This document shows positions 34,456 to 43,107 of a stretch of 64,000 bases of DNA, piece by piece. A program made the translations under genes and the position numbers. The stretch comes from Candidatus Nitrososphaera gargensis Ga9.2 (lineage in GTDB: Archaea > Thermoproteota > Nitrososphaeria > Nitrososphaerales > Nitrososphaeraceae). The notes below the pieces were generated by a model. The model saw nothing but the letters and a program-made list of their open reading frames with translations. It had not been told where the DNA came from and did no database searches. The stretch covers positions 1,178,001 to 1,242,000 of the forward strand of contig NC_018719.1 of assembly GCF_000303155.1 (NCBI RefSeq). Reading direction: 5' to 3'. Positions within the stretch are counted from its first letter, which is position 1. Every line of letters starts with the position of its first letter.

Positions 34456-36558
34456 TTAGCGTAGGCGCACTATTTCCCTGTTATCGGGAACTCCTGACCT
34501 TATCTTGAGGCGCGAATAGATGGCGCTTGCCACGTTTTCGGATTTGCTCCTCTCACCGTGGTTGACCAACACGCGCTTTGGCTTGACTCTAGACACAAAG
34601 TTCAGTATCTGGTTGAAGTCGCTGTGGCCTGAAAAGCCGTCTATCTTTTGCGTCTGACAGCGGACGGGCACTACCTTGACCTTGCCCGTCTTGTCCATCA
34701 TGCTGACTTCCGACATGGCCCCGTCAAGGACGCGCCTGCCAAGTGTGCCGTTTATCTGGTACGAGACAAACATGATCTTGTTCTTGGGATTTGGCGCAAG
34801 CTCCTTGAAGTACTCTACCGACGGGCCACCTTCAAGCATGCCGGATGTGGCCATCACTATGGCCGGGTTTTCATCGTTGAGCACGTCATCACGCTTGCCA
34901 TGGCCGCTGATTACTGTGAAATACTCTGACTGGAAGGGGTTGATGCCCTGTGACACTGACTTGCGCACTTCTGATCCTAGGTAGTGGGCGTAGGACATGT
35001 GGATTGCGCTTGCTTCAGAGATCATGCCCTCGATATATATCGGGGACTCGACAAGCCTGCCTTCCCTCATCTCTTTTGCCATGACGAGCATTATCTCCTG
35101 AGCCCTTCCCACCGCCGGGACGGGGATCAATACCTTTCCTCCCTCTATCAGCGTCTTGTTTATCGATTCGGTGAAGCTGCGGTACACGACCTGCTGGTCA
35201 GGCATGACATCAGTGGTGTTGCCGTAGGTACTTTCTGTGATGAGCGTCTCTACCCTCGGGTACATCGACACTGCGCTGTCAAGCAACTGCGTCCTGGCGT
35301 ACTTGTAGTCGCCAGAGTACAGGATGTTGTGCGCGCCAGAAATGTTCAGGTGCACAGTTGCGCTCCCCATAATGTGGCCAGCGTTCTGAAGCGTGATGGT
35401 GATGTCTGGCGAAATGTCAGTCGGTTTGCCGTACGGGAGCGTGATGCAATGCTTGATCACTTCGTTCACGTCTCTTGCCTCGTACGGCAGGTACGTGCCG
35501 TTGCTGTTTGCTATCTTGACCGAGTCCATTTGGAGCAGGGTCATCAGCGGCAGGGTCGGCTCGGTGCAGTAGACCGGCCCCTTATATCCATACTTGAAGA
35601 GCGCCGGCAGGAACCCTTGGTGGTCGATGTGGGCGTGGCCAATGATCACCGCGTCCAAGTCGTCAAGGTCAAAGTTGAACCAGTCAAGCCGCGGGTATGC
35701 ATTAAGACCCGACATCTCTCCTGGGTTGATTCCACAGTCAAGCATCACCTTGCTCTCCGGTGTGACTACGATAAAGCAAGACCTTCCAACCTGCTTGACT
35801 CCTCCAAGGCAAAAGAGCATCACCTCTTCCTTGCTGGTCGACCACGACTGGGGCTTGGCCGAGCCAGGCTCGCTTACCGCCGCCTGCTGCTGGTAGTGTG
35901 CGCTGCCGTTCCCATTGCCGTTGCCTACCACAAGCGACCCTCTAAAGATGCGCTTGCCAAGCTTTTGCATAAAGTCTGTTCTCTCTTTTGCCGATCCCTT
36001 GAGGGTCGAGTGTATGGTGTTGATGCTGGTTGAGGGGATGTGGGGCGAGCGTCTGGTGTGCGCTATCCATCCTGTAGACTGCGCGATCTGCACTATCATG
36101 TTCGGGTCGATTGCCTCTGGCTTGCTGACTTCAAGCACTACTTCGCCAGTCGCATCATCGCAGAACACTGCAGAGACAAGCACATCTCTTGGCAACAGCT
36201 TGACTACGGCCTGCCTCGTCTGGTCTTCAGGCAGCCTGACCGATGGGTCGGTGCGTATGATGAACCTCTTTTTCAGAGTCTTTGATAGGGACGATAAATA
36301 ATACGTAAGCTCGGTAAGTGCGAACTTGGCATTCTTTGTATAGAGGGCAATGTTGGGGCCCTCAAACCTCACAAGCGTTATCTGCGAGTCGGGCGGGATG
36401 GACTTTAGTATTATCTTGCCCACAGCCTCCTCGCTCTCGGTGGTCACCTTTGTGACCGAACTATCAATGTCTGCGGCTGGCCTGCCTCTCTTTTGAGGTG
36501 CTGCCTGTTCCTGTGCTATAATTTCGCCAACTTTCTCGTTCTTTTCCAATTCTCCCAT
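34456..36558 (-). CDS. aCPSF1/FttA: KH-domain beta-CASP ribonuclease
   Basis: This 700-aa metallo-beta-lactamase RNase is the archaeal homologue of CPSF73 and acts in transcription termination and RNA 3' processing. N-terminal KH-like domains (about 45-200) precede a linker rich in Gly, Asn and Gln (212-230). The zinc site H308-x-H310-x-D312-H313 is intact, followed by the beta-CASP motifs (ATSGMLEGGP) and a C-terminal GHSDFNQI. The linker is the most variable part. Confidence 0.95.
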   Translation of the reverse strand: MGELEKNEKVGEIIAQEQAAPQKRGRPAADIDSSVTKVTTESEEAVGKIILKSIPPDSQITLVRFEGPNIALYTKNAKFALTELTYYLSSLSKTLKKRFIIRTDPSVRLPEDQTRQAVVKLLPRDVLVSAVFCDDATGEVVLEVSKPEAIDPNMIVQIAQSTGWIAHTRRSPHIPSTSINTIHSTLKGSAKERTDFMQKLGKRIFRGSLVVGNGNGNGSAHYQQQAAVSEPGSAKPQSWSTSKEEVMLFCLGGVKQVGRSCFIVVTPESKVMLDCGINPGEMSGLNAYPRLDWFNFDLDDLDAVIIGHAHIDHQGFLPALFKYGYKGPVYCTEPTLPLMTLLQMDSVKIANSNGTYLPYEARDVNEVIKHCITLPYGKPTDISPDITITLQNAGHIMGSATVHLNISGAHNILYSGDYKYARTQLLDSAVSMYPRVETLITESTYGNTTDVMPDQQVVYRSFTESINKTLIEGGKVLIPVPAVGRAQEIMLVMAKEMREGRLVESPIYIEGMISEASAIHMSYAHYLGSEVRKSVSQGINPFQSEYFTVISGHGKRDDVLNDENPAIVMATSGMLEGGPSVEYFKELAPNPKNKIMFVSYQINGTLGRRVLDGAMSEVSMMDKTGKVKVVPVRCQTQKIDGFSGHSDFNQILNFVSRVKPKRVLVNHGERSKSENVASAIYSRLKIRSGVPDNREIVRLR

Positions 36559-36672
36559 TGTCGTTCGTCTGGCTATACCGCCAAAGTGCTATGCCCCATG
36601 GCTACAATAAATCGGATAAGGCACAAACCGGTAATAAGCCGAAGCTATATCGGCATTTCCATTATAAAAGCA

Positions 36673-37914
36673 TTATTCGAAAGGCACGTAGGGAACCAGT
36701 ATAGCCGCTGCTACTATGGCTACCATGACAAGCGTCAAAAGCATGTTTGCGTTCTTGGCCAACACCTTTGACTTTGCACGCTTTTCTATGAGGGCGCCGT
36801 ACAGCTGGCCGCCGTCCAGAGGGCCGATAGGGAGCGCGTTGAATATGCCGACGTTAAAGTTGATGAACCACAGCCAGAACAACAGGTTGGCCACCGGCCC
36901 AAATACAAAGGAGTCGCCCAGAACGCTAGAGGTATATCTTGGGGCCATCACGTCAGAGTAGGGGACTACTGTCGGCTGCATCGTTGGCGGCAACAACAGT
37001 GCCAGCGGGTTTGAGCCAAACGCGCTCTTGTACCTGTCAAGGACTGGCTGAGCGTCTGGCGAAAGGGGAGTAACGTCGACTCCCAATATTCCTCTGCCCG
37101 GCTCCACCGCAGCCGGCAGAGTCACCTGCCGAGTTATGGTATTGTAGGACTTGTCAACCCAAGTTATATCGATGGTCCTGCCAAGGTTGTCCCTGAGCAA
37201 AGGCCCCAAGTCTTCGATGGCTTCGACCCGTTGGCCGTCCACATACTGTATGACTGACTGAGGCTGCATCCCGATTGATTCTGACAGAGATCCACCGCGC
37301 ACATTGGCGACCATCACGCCAAACTGTGGGGCATCTGGATCAGGCGGAAGCGGCGTAAGCGTCGAAACTACCAAGAACAGTGCAAACAGCGAAGCGCCGG
37401 CCAGTATCATGTTGTTGAGCGGGCCGGCTGTGAGCACTGCACTCTTTTGCTTCAGCGTCGCCTTGTTCAGCTCATCCCTTTCAATGTTGACAAAGGCGCC
37501 TATGGGCAGACCAAGGAACAGCACAAGACCAGTCGAGTCAACTCTGATGTTATAGACGCGGGCGACAATGCCATGTCCTGCTTCGTGAATGATGATCGTG
37601 ATAATGAGTGCTGCCCATCCATAAGTTATCGGCAGGAATGGATTGAGGCCGGGGATAAGCAAGTTGGCCTGAGGACCTACGTCGGCTACAGCACCCCTTG
37701 CAGTGGAGTTGGAGAACATGATCATGAGCGAACCTATTATGAGGAAGATCGCAAGACCTGTTATCGCTGGCATCAGGTACGTGTTAAAGTCTGCATACAC
37801 TTTGGCCGCACGCCATTTGGCGACCCTGTCAAAGAACTTAAGGCCAAAAGGAGTGTGGATAAGTATCAGGGGGAGTTTTACTTCGGCACGCACTCTGCTC
37901 TTTTGCTGTTCCAA
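36673..37914 (-). CDS. site-2 protease (M50) with PDZ-like domain
   Basis: This 413-aa membrane metalloprotease has the zinc motif H110-EAG-H114, a PDZ-like insert (about 205-270), and the second motif FNALPIGPLDGGQLY near residue 365, where Asp completes the metal site. Such enzymes cut membrane-bound regulators in regulated intramembrane proteolysis. A start at ATG 37914 gives a basic cytoplasmic N-terminus. Confidence 0.92.
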   Translation of the reverse strand: MEQQKSRVRAEVKLPLILIHTPFGLKFFDRVAKWRAAKVYADFNTYLMPAITGLAIFLIIGSLMIMFSNSTARGAVADVGPQANLLIPGLNPFLPITYGWAALIITIIIHEAGHGIVARVYNIRVDSTGLVLFLGLPIGAFVNIERDELNKATLKQKSAVLTAGPLNNMILAGASLFALFLVVSTLTPLPPDPDAPQFGVMVANVRGGSLSESIGMQPQSVIQYVDGQRVEAIEDLGPLLRDNLGRTIDITWVDKSYNTITRQVTLPAAVEPGRGILGVDVTPLSPDAQPVLDRYKSAFGSNPLALLLPPTMQPTVVPYSDVMAPRYTSSVLGDSFVFGPVANLLFWLWFINFNVGIFNALPIGPLDGGQLYGALIEKRAKSKVLAKNANMLLTLVMVAIVAAAILVPYVPFE

Positions 37915-37979
37915 CCGAGTGTATATTATGCAGCCTCTGTATTTAAATCAAAGCATCCTCTTGTTGCATACAACAACAG

Positions 37980-38303
37980 CTAGACGCCACTGCTCTCTGT
38001 CTTTTGTATTTCGATATAGACCTTGTCGCCGACCTTGATGCCCATATCCTGGTACTCCCTCATGCTCAGCTTTATCGTCGGGGACTCTGTCAGCCCTCCG
38101 CCGAGCCCGGGAATATTTGCCATGACCTTGGGCATGTTCTTCATAAGGTCTTCTATCGAATTAAAAGTCGCCACGCCTGAGCCAAACGGGTTCATGTTGG
38201 GCCTATCGGGCTTGTACTCTTTTGGGTCGTTGAAGGTGACATAGACGTACGGGCTTCCGTCCTGTGACGCCTCAATTCTGGCGATTATGTATTCCCTTCT
38301 CAT
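37980..38303 (-). CDS. conserved hypothetical protein
   Basis: This 107-aa soluble protein has beta-rich ends (YVYVTFNDPKEY; KVGDKVYIEIQK) and a Gly/Asn/Pro-rich middle. The C-terminal KVGDKVYIE recalls small beta-barrel or SpoVT/AbrB-like folds, but the match is weak. It lies 65 bases upstream of the site-2 protease on the same strand. Confidence 0.7.
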   Translation of the reverse strand: MRREYIIARIEASQDGSPYVYVTFNDPKEYKPDRPNMNPFGSGVATFNSIEDLMKNMPKVMANIPGLGGGLTESPTIKLSMREYQDMGIKVGDKVYIEIQKTESSGV

Positions 38304-38512
38304 TTATGGCGTACCTTGCACAGAGGGACTTATTTGCATATCTAAAAAGGCGGCTGGAAGACCCTGTTGCAAAGGGGAGCAGGGTCCGTCCAGAGGAATC
38401 ACGGTCTGGTTTCGGAAGGGCGGTTTTTACGATACTGGTTGGCAGGATTTGCAATAAAAAGGTCGTTGATCATTGGTCTATTGTCTGCCTCTAGCAGCAA
38501 CTAACAACAATT

Positions 38513-38671
38513 GTGTCAACAACATTTTTCTCCTACGACAGATACAGAACTCTGCTCCTTGACTTTGTGCTGACAGGCCAGTTCCATTCGCACCAATGCC
38601 CAAAATGCGGGGTGGTATACGACTGCGACCAGCATGGTTGCCTGAAGTTCCAGAGGGGCTGCGACAGGTGA
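38513..38671 (+). CDS. small Cys/His-rich zinc protein
   Basis: GTG 38513 gives 52 aa with CPKC, then CDQHGC and GCDR, at least five Cys and several His, enough for one or two zinc sites. It lies 43 bases before the ABC transporter ATPase. Function is unknown. Confidence 0.55.
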   Translation: MSTTFFSYDRYRTLLLDFVLTGQFHSHQCPKCGVVYDCDQHGCLKFQRGCDR

Positions 38672-38714
38672 CCGTTCTCACTTTCACTCTTAACATAAAG
38701 TCTACATTAGAGGA

Positions 38715-39659
38715 TTGCGCACCGATCTCGTGCTTGCAATAGATGCGGCCAGCGTCACCAAGATATATAAGGATGCCCGACAGGCCGCGCTGTCAGATGT
38801 TTCGCTCAAGGTAGAAGCAGGCACAATTTTTACGCTGCTTGGAAGGAACGGGGCAGGCAAGACTACCTTTGTGCGCATGTGCGCCACGCAACTGATGCCA
38901 AGCTCTGGCAATATCCGCGTGCTTGGCTACGACGTTACAAGCCAAGCAAAGCAGATACGGGAGCTCATTTCCATCGTGCCACAGGAGGGCCGGCCCCTCA
39001 GGGCTCTGACGTCTTGGGATCACGTCTACAACTGGCTCCAGATAAGGGGTGAAAACAAGCAGACTGCCAAAGAAAAAACAGAAGAGATCCTGCGCAAGCT
39101 CGAACTGTACGAAGCGCGAGACAAGCCTGCAATGAATCTATCAGGAGGTATGAAGCAGAAAATTCTGGTTGCGATGGCGATGGCTACTGACGCCGAGCTT
39201 TTGTTTCTAGACGAGCCCACCATCGGGCTTGACCCAGTGTCAAGGAGGCAGGTCTGGTCTGCTATAAAGGACTGGAAGAGCAAGGGCGGCTCGATACTGT
39301 TGACGACACACTACATGGACGAGGCAGAAATGCTGTCCGATTATATCGTCATTATCGACAGGGGCACGGTGATCGCGCAGGGGACAATCCAAGAGCTGCG
39401 CAAGGTGATACCGCAGAACATTAGGGTGGACATTGCGCGGGACGGACTTGACGTTGACGTTCTAAGGTCGTACGGCTCTGTTGTCGACACGGGAGCCGGG
39501 ATGCTGCGTGTGTTCACATTCGAGTCGGCTGTTCGGGAGCTGTCCGAGCTTGCGCTGCGCAAGAACCTTGCATTCACCGTTTCGCCGGTAACGCTTGACG
39601 ATGTGTTTGTCTACCTCGCAGGAGGCGGCATTGGAGATGACCAGAATGGCAGAGGCTAG
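38715..39659 (+). CDS. ABC-2 type transporter ATP-binding protein
   Basis: This 314-aa protein has Walker A GRNGAGKTT (about residue 43), the Q-loop QEG, the signature LSGGMKQK, Walker B LLFLDEPT and the H-loop TTHYMDE. A C-terminal extension of about 90 residues is typical of DrrA-like exporter ATPases. TTG 38715 is the start. The permease gene overlaps its 3' end. Confidence 0.93.
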   Translation: MRTDLVLAIDAASVTKIYKDARQAALSDVSLKVEAGTIFTLLGRNGAGKTTFVRMCATQLMPSSGNIRVLGYDVTSQAKQIRELISIVPQEGRPLRALTSWDHVYNWLQIRGENKQTAKEKTEEILRKLELYEARDKPAMNLSGGMKQKILVAMAMATDAELLFLDEPTIGLDPVSRRQVWSAIKDWKSKGGSILLTTHYMDEAEMLSDYIVIIDRGTVIAQGTIQELRKVIPQNIRVDIARDGLDVDVLRSYGSVVDTGAGMLRVFTFESAVRELSELALRKNLAFTVSPVTLDDVFVYLAGGGIGDDQNGRG

Positions 39660-40401
39660 CATGATGCTGCCTGTAAGGCAGGCGTTTCTCATCGCCTACA
39701 TGACGGGCGTGCTGTGGCTGCGGAGGAACCCAATGTCACTCGTTTTCACAGCCATAAGCCCATTTTCGCTTCTGTTTGTGCTCTTTGTCATTAGTGGTGG
39801 CCAGTACACTGACTTTGCAGTCGCAGGAAGCCTGGTTATGGCGCTCGTGGGCTATGGCCTTGCCCTCGGGCAAGACATCTCTTTCTACAAGACAGAATAC
39901 AAGGTGCAGGATGTGTTTGTTGCGTCACCTGTGTCGCCGCTGACCTATATGATGGGACTTGCATTATCGGAATTGCTGTTTGGATTGCCCGCGCTAGTCG
40001 TACTGGCATCCCTTGTCATATTCTTTGGCGCGCCGATATTTAGCATCCCGCTGCTTGTCGCCACGATCCTGCTTATCTGGGGGTCAATGTCGGCGATAGG
40101 ATTCTTCCTTTCATCGCATATGCTCCACATGCGGAATGCGACACAGGTCATTTCGTTTGTCAACGTGATACTGGCGATCCTGCCGCCAGTGTTCTACCCA
40201 ATAGACATCATGCCGCCGGCGCTGCAGCCACTTGCCTATGCTATGCCTACTACCCATGCATCGCTGATAATCCAGTACATCATAGGCATGGATACCTTGC
40301 CGGAAGGGTGGTCGCTTGGCTTTGGCTTTACAGTGCTGATTGCCTACTTGGTTGGCTTTGTCGCACTGGCAAAAACTAAAGCTATCTGGAGAGAGAGCTA
40401 G
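39637..40401 (+). CDS. ABC-2 type transporter permease
   Basis: This protein of about 254 aa has six membrane segments and an ABC-2 pattern (LPPVFYPIDIMPPALQPLAYAMPTTHAS). With the overlapping ATPase it forms an exporter of drugs, lipids or polysaccharide. ATG 39637 overlaps the previous gene by 23 bases; an upstream frame to 39595 is less likely. Confidence 0.88.
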   Translation: MTRMAEASMMLPVRQAFLIAYMTGVLWLRRNPMSLVFTAISPFSLLFVLFVISGGQYTDFAVAGSLVMALVGYGLALGQDISFYKTEYKVQDVFVASPVSPLTYMMGLALSELLFGLPALVVLASLVIFFGAPIFSIPLLVATILLIWGSMSAIGFFLSSHMLHMRNATQVISFVNVILAILPPVFYPIDIMPPALQPLAYAMPTTHASLIIQYIIGMDTLPEGWSLGFGFTVLIAYLVGFVALAKTKAIWRES

Positions 40402-40402
40402 A

Positions 40403-40847
40403 CTATTCCCAAGGGAACACGATCCACCTGTTGTGGTCGAGTACCTTTGCCGTTATCCAGTGTCTCTTGTACCTGCTCATGCAGAACGCAAAATCGCAGT
40501 TGAATTCTGTCAATGCATCTATCACCTTATGATAGGTGTCGCCAGTATCGTAAATATTATCAATTACCAAGTACTTCTTGGCAGTGTCTAGAACTGGCAT
40601 ATCTGGCTTTATCATAGTCTTGTTGCGCACCGGCACGAACTGAATGATGTCAAGTCCTAGTTAGCGTGACAACAGCTTTGCTGGTATGATGCCTCCATTA
40701 GTGATACCAAGGATGCCGTCATATCTTGCGCCTGACTTTTCTACCTACAAAGCAATTTCTTTCACCAAGCGTTCTATTTCCTACCATCTGCAGAATTCCT
40801 TTCCTTGGTACGCCAGATTGCCTTCCAACAATCGTTGGAAAGTACAT
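40403..40847 (-). pseudogene. phosphoribosyltransferase with in-frame stop codons
   Basis: One frame, read from about 40790 to 40403, gives a good type I PRTase: EIERLVKEIAL, VEKSGARYDGILGITNGGIIPAKLLSR, LGLDIIQFVPVRNK, and the PRPP loop LVIDNIYDTGDTYH. It is interrupted by stops at three points (TAG, TAG, TAA), each where Glu, Gln or Lys would be expected. No frameshift is needed across that span; the first 15-20 codons are not clear. It was probably a purine salvage enzyme. Confidence 0.8.
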
Positions 40848-40864
40848 CTTGAATTTTAATTAAG

Positions 40865-40953
40865 AGGTCACGGTGGGATTTGGACCCACGACCTGCTGAT
40901 CTCTTGACGAAGTTTACAAGTCAGCCGCTCTGGCCAGGCTGAGCTACGTGACC
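40865..40953 (-). tRNA. tRNA-Thr(TGT) with intron
   Basis: The acceptor GGTCACG pairs with CGTGACC (discriminator T). D stem is GCTC/GAGC, T stem GTGGG/CCCAC around TCCAAAT. The anticodon stem GCTGA/TCAGC closes a loop CTTGTA...A interrupted after position 37 by about 14 bases (AACTTCGTCAAGAG), an archaeal-type intron. A TATA-like TTTAATTAA lies to the right of the 5' end (40981-40990), so chromosomal sequence extends at least to there before the provirus. Confidence 0.92.
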
Positions 40954-41044
40954 TCGTGCGCTCTAATGGTACTGCGTTTTATTAATTAAACGGCGTTTCT
41001 GGAAACACCGTTAAGGCGTTAGGTGTGCGTGAAAAAGGGCTATT

Positions 41045-41291
41045 TTGGACAATTATGCGTCCAAGATAGTGTCCAAGATGGATTTTTTGGGGTCACGAGT
41101 GGCTGCAGAGTGGCAGCGGGAGCACAAAAAACGTGTCTGTCCATGCTCCTAAAGGTGGTACGAAATCATTAAAGTAGTCCACAAAAGCCTTTTCCTAAGA
41201 ATCAAAGAATCAGGCTCGAAAAGCGCATTATGGACAGCAAAAGCGTCCAAGATAGCACAATACCACTCTCAAAAATCCTTTTCCTAGGAAT
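41045..41291. repeat. paired repeats in provirus left intergenic region
   Basis: GCGTCCAAGATAG occurs at 41057-41069 and 41243-41255, each preceded by an inverted half (TTGGAC or TGGAC) to give GGAC-N8/9-GTCC sites at 41045-41064 and 41231-41249. A second unit, CCTTTTCCTARGAAT, occurs at 41188-41202 and 41277-41291, the latter containing the palindrome TTCCTAGGAA. A third GTCCAAGAT lies at 41071. The region is non-coding and may be an operator or replication origin. Confidence 0.55.
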
Positions 41292-41352
41292 AAGTAAACA
41301 TGGACAGGAAAAATCACTAAGCGATTAAATTTCCTGCTTAACTTCTTGTCAT

Positions 41353-41568
41353 GTGCGGGAGAGCGAAACTGTCTCCAAAAGAGGGAGACCAAAAAAAGGA
41401 TACAAAACAGCGGTTATTCGCATACATGAAAAACTAAAAGGACTGTTGGAAAATGATGCAGAGGGCAATCATGCAGACTTAGCAGACATTGCCTCTGTTC
41501 TCATTGCAAGAGCCTACGGCAGACAGGACATAATCAAGCAGGTTGAACGGAGGTCAAAGAGGCAATGA
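41353..41568 (+). CDS. small DNA-binding protein (provirus)
   Basis: GTG 41353 gives 71 aa with an AT-hook-like KRGRPKKG near the N-terminus, a beta-strand TAVIRIHEKL and helices behind it, which suggests a ribbon-helix-helix regulator. It is the first gene after the repeat-bearing region. Its stop overlaps the next start (ATGA). Confidence 0.6.
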   Translation: MRESETVSKRGRPKKGYKTAVIRIHEKLKGLLENDAEGNHADLADIASVLIARAYGRQDIIKQVERRSKRQ

Positions 41569-41693
41569 GGGTAATCATTGAACGCCAACATTTCAAATTT
41601 GAATTTGAGTATTCCTATGGCTTTTTCTTTGCAAGAGTCAGGCTATGGAGGTTTACTGTTGCAATGTCAGGAGGTCTACTGAATAGAGAATGA
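41565..41693 (+). CDS. provirus mini-protein
   Basis: This 42-aa frame is rich in Phe, Tyr and Arg (FKFEFEYSYGFFFARVRLWRF), likely beta-structured. It overlaps both neighbours by ATGA junctions, which supports expression by translational coupling. No family was recognised. Confidence 0.6.
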   Translation: MRVIIERQHFKFEFEYSYGFFFARVRLWRFTVAMSGGLLNRE

Positions 41694-42430
41694 CCGAGAA
41701 AGAAGAGGATGCAAAGTCTGGCACTGTCACTATGAAAATAAGCAGTGCCATCAGGGATGAACTAAAGAAGATTGCAGAGGCATCAGGAAAAAGTCTGCAT
41801 CAGGTAACAGAGGAGGTATTCTTTGCAAAACTAGCCATCCAAAAAGAGCAAGATGGAGCCATCAATAAAGCAGATGCAGAGTGCTCAGTTTTTGAGTTAG
41901 CCATAAAATACAAAGTCGATGTAATCAAGCAACTAACCGCAGCTGCTAACCTTAAACTGAAAATGGAGCAGATTGCCTTAACCCATGACAAAAGGGAGAA
42001 ATTGAAAAATGGCGACATTCCAAAAATAGAATATCGCAATAAATATTGTTGTCCCCAATGCGGGGAGGCGTTTGCAGAGCCACTAAATTGCATGAGTCAC
42101 TTTAACGAAAAGCACGAGAGACAGGAGCAAGAGAGCAAGGCTCTTTATCTCTGTCCCTACTGCCCAACAGAGAGGCTCTGCACAAGTGCGGGAGCATTGC
42201 AAGCTCACTTTTTGACAGAGCACAAAGACAGATTCAATCCTCCTCCGAGTCCAATACAGAGACCCATACCCAACAGTCCAACAGTGCAGGAGAAAATAAT
42301 CTACCAAGATAGAGAGGTCAAAGTTTACGCTTGCATGTGTGGTAAACTCTGCAAGGACATAACAGAATTAGGCACACATTACATCAAGTGCGAAAAAATC
42401 AAAATCATTGCAGGGAGGGTAAGCGCTTGA
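41690..42430 (+). CDS. RHH plus multiple zinc-finger protein (provirus)
   Basis: This 246-aa protein joins an N-terminal ribbon-helix-helix (TVTMKISSAIRDELKKIAEASG, about 13-45) to a helical linker and three zinc fingers: CPQC...HFNEKH, CPYC...HFLTEH and a final MCGKLC...HYIKC type. It is probably a sequence-specific DNA-binding regulator of the virus. The start at ATG 41690 overlaps the previous stop. Confidence 0.8.
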   Translation: MTEKEEDAKSGTVTMKISSAIRDELKKIAEASGKSLHQVTEEVFFAKLAIQKEQDGAINKADAECSVFELAIKYKVDVIKQLTAAANLKLKMEQIALTHDKREKLKNGDIPKIEYRNKYCCPQCGEAFAEPLNCMSHFNEKHERQEQESKALYLCPYCPTERLCTSAGALQAHFLTEHKDRFNPPPSPIQRPIPNSPTVQEKIIYQDREVKVYACMCGKLCKDITELGTHYIKCEKIKIIAGRVSA

Positions 42431-42504
42431 CTCAGGCAATATCATCATTTTGGCATATTTCGTGCGTATTGAGACTCTATGCTGAATATAAGGAGGTTTT
42501 GTGA
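42427..42504 (+). CDS. possible 25-aa leader peptide (provirus)
   Basis: TTG 42427 overlaps the stop of the zinc-finger gene (TTGA) and the frame ends at TGA 42502-42504, overlapping the next ATG. Its 3' part carries AAGGAGG, a strong ribosome-binding site for the next gene. It may be a coupling peptide rather than a functional product. Confidence 0.3.
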   Translation: MTQAISSFWHISCVLRLYAEYKEVL

Positions 42505-42746
42505 TGTCTGAGGTCTCATTAAGCACAAAACAGGCGAAAAAAAGACCTAACGCCAAGAGATGCAAAGTATGCGGTCATGAAATGAAAAGGCTCTATGTCC
42601 AAATTGGATATGTCAGGAGAGGCATAGGGTGGATATGCTGGAGAGAGATTGCAAAAGCATCTCGGTATAAGACTCTCAAGAAATTGGATTATCAAAGAAT
42701 CATCAGAATTGACGAGCACGTTCATTTAGTCGGGAGTGGTCGCTAG
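42504..42746 (+). CDS. zinc-ribbon protein (provirus)
   Basis: ATG 42504 gives 80 aa with CKVCGHEMK near residue 20 and a later Cys at GWICW. The protein is basic. It is preceded by AAGGAGG at seven bases, one of the few clear Shine-Dalgarno sites here. Its TAG overlaps the next GTG. Confidence 0.65.
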   Translation: MSEVSLSTKQAKKRPNAKRCKVCGHEMKRLYVQIGYVRRGIGWICWREIAKASRYKTLKKLDYQRIIRIDEHVHLVGSGR

Positions 42747-42883
42747 TGTGGAAATGCGGAAAAGACTATTGCGAAATTTGCGGGAGACATGACGCACTAA
42801 ACCCAGTCACAAACTGCCTGACATGCGGGAGAGACTTCTGCAATGAACATATCGGTCAGCATCATTGCGGAGGATGGCGCTGA
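42746..42883 (+). CDS. AN1-like zinc-finger mini-protein (provirus)
   Basis: This 45-aa protein has the spacing C-x4-C-x2-C...C-x2-C-x4-C-x3-H-x4-H-C (DYCEICGRHD, CLTCGRDFCNEH, HHC), which resembles AN1 or B-box fingers binding two zinc ions. GTG 42746 overlaps the previous stop, and its own TGA overlaps the next ATG (TGATG). Confidence 0.65.
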   Translation: MWKCGKDYCEICGRHDALNPVTNCLTCGRDFCNEHIGQHHCGGWR

Positions 42884-43107
42884 TGGAGAATGATGACGGC
42901 TATGCTGTGGAGGGTTTCTATGTTAGAAAAGACTCTATCGACATTTTCGTACGCTATGCGTCAAGAGCCGCTATCGGTGCTATTCCTGTTGTGCATAATG
43001 TCCATTATGTCAAGAGCATACGGACGATTGATGCTGACACTGCAGAGAGCCTTACAGAAGCGATGCAAAAACTGCTCAAGTATGCAAGAGCAATGGAGGG
43101 AGCCTGA
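42883..43107 (+). CDS. provirus protein of unknown function
   Basis: This 74-aa acidic, soluble protein has a beta-rich first half (GFYVRKDSIDIFVRYA) and a helical end (AESLTEAMQKLLKYA). It overlaps both neighbours through TGATG junctions. I do not recognise the family. Confidence 0.6.
   Translation: MENDDGYAVEGFYVRKDSIDIFVRYASRAAIGAIPVVHNVHYVKSIRTIDADTAESLTEAMQKLLKYARAMEGA

Noticed and set aside
38306-38494. 62-residue frame divergent from the gene at 38303
   Set aside because: The two starts are three bases apart, so this frame occupies the promoter of the opposite gene. Composition is not convincing.
40954-41010. Provirus starting exactly at the tRNA-Thr 5' end
   Set aside because: The tRNA needs a promoter on this side, and a TATA-like TTTAATTAA is present, so chromosomal sequence continues beyond the tRNA.
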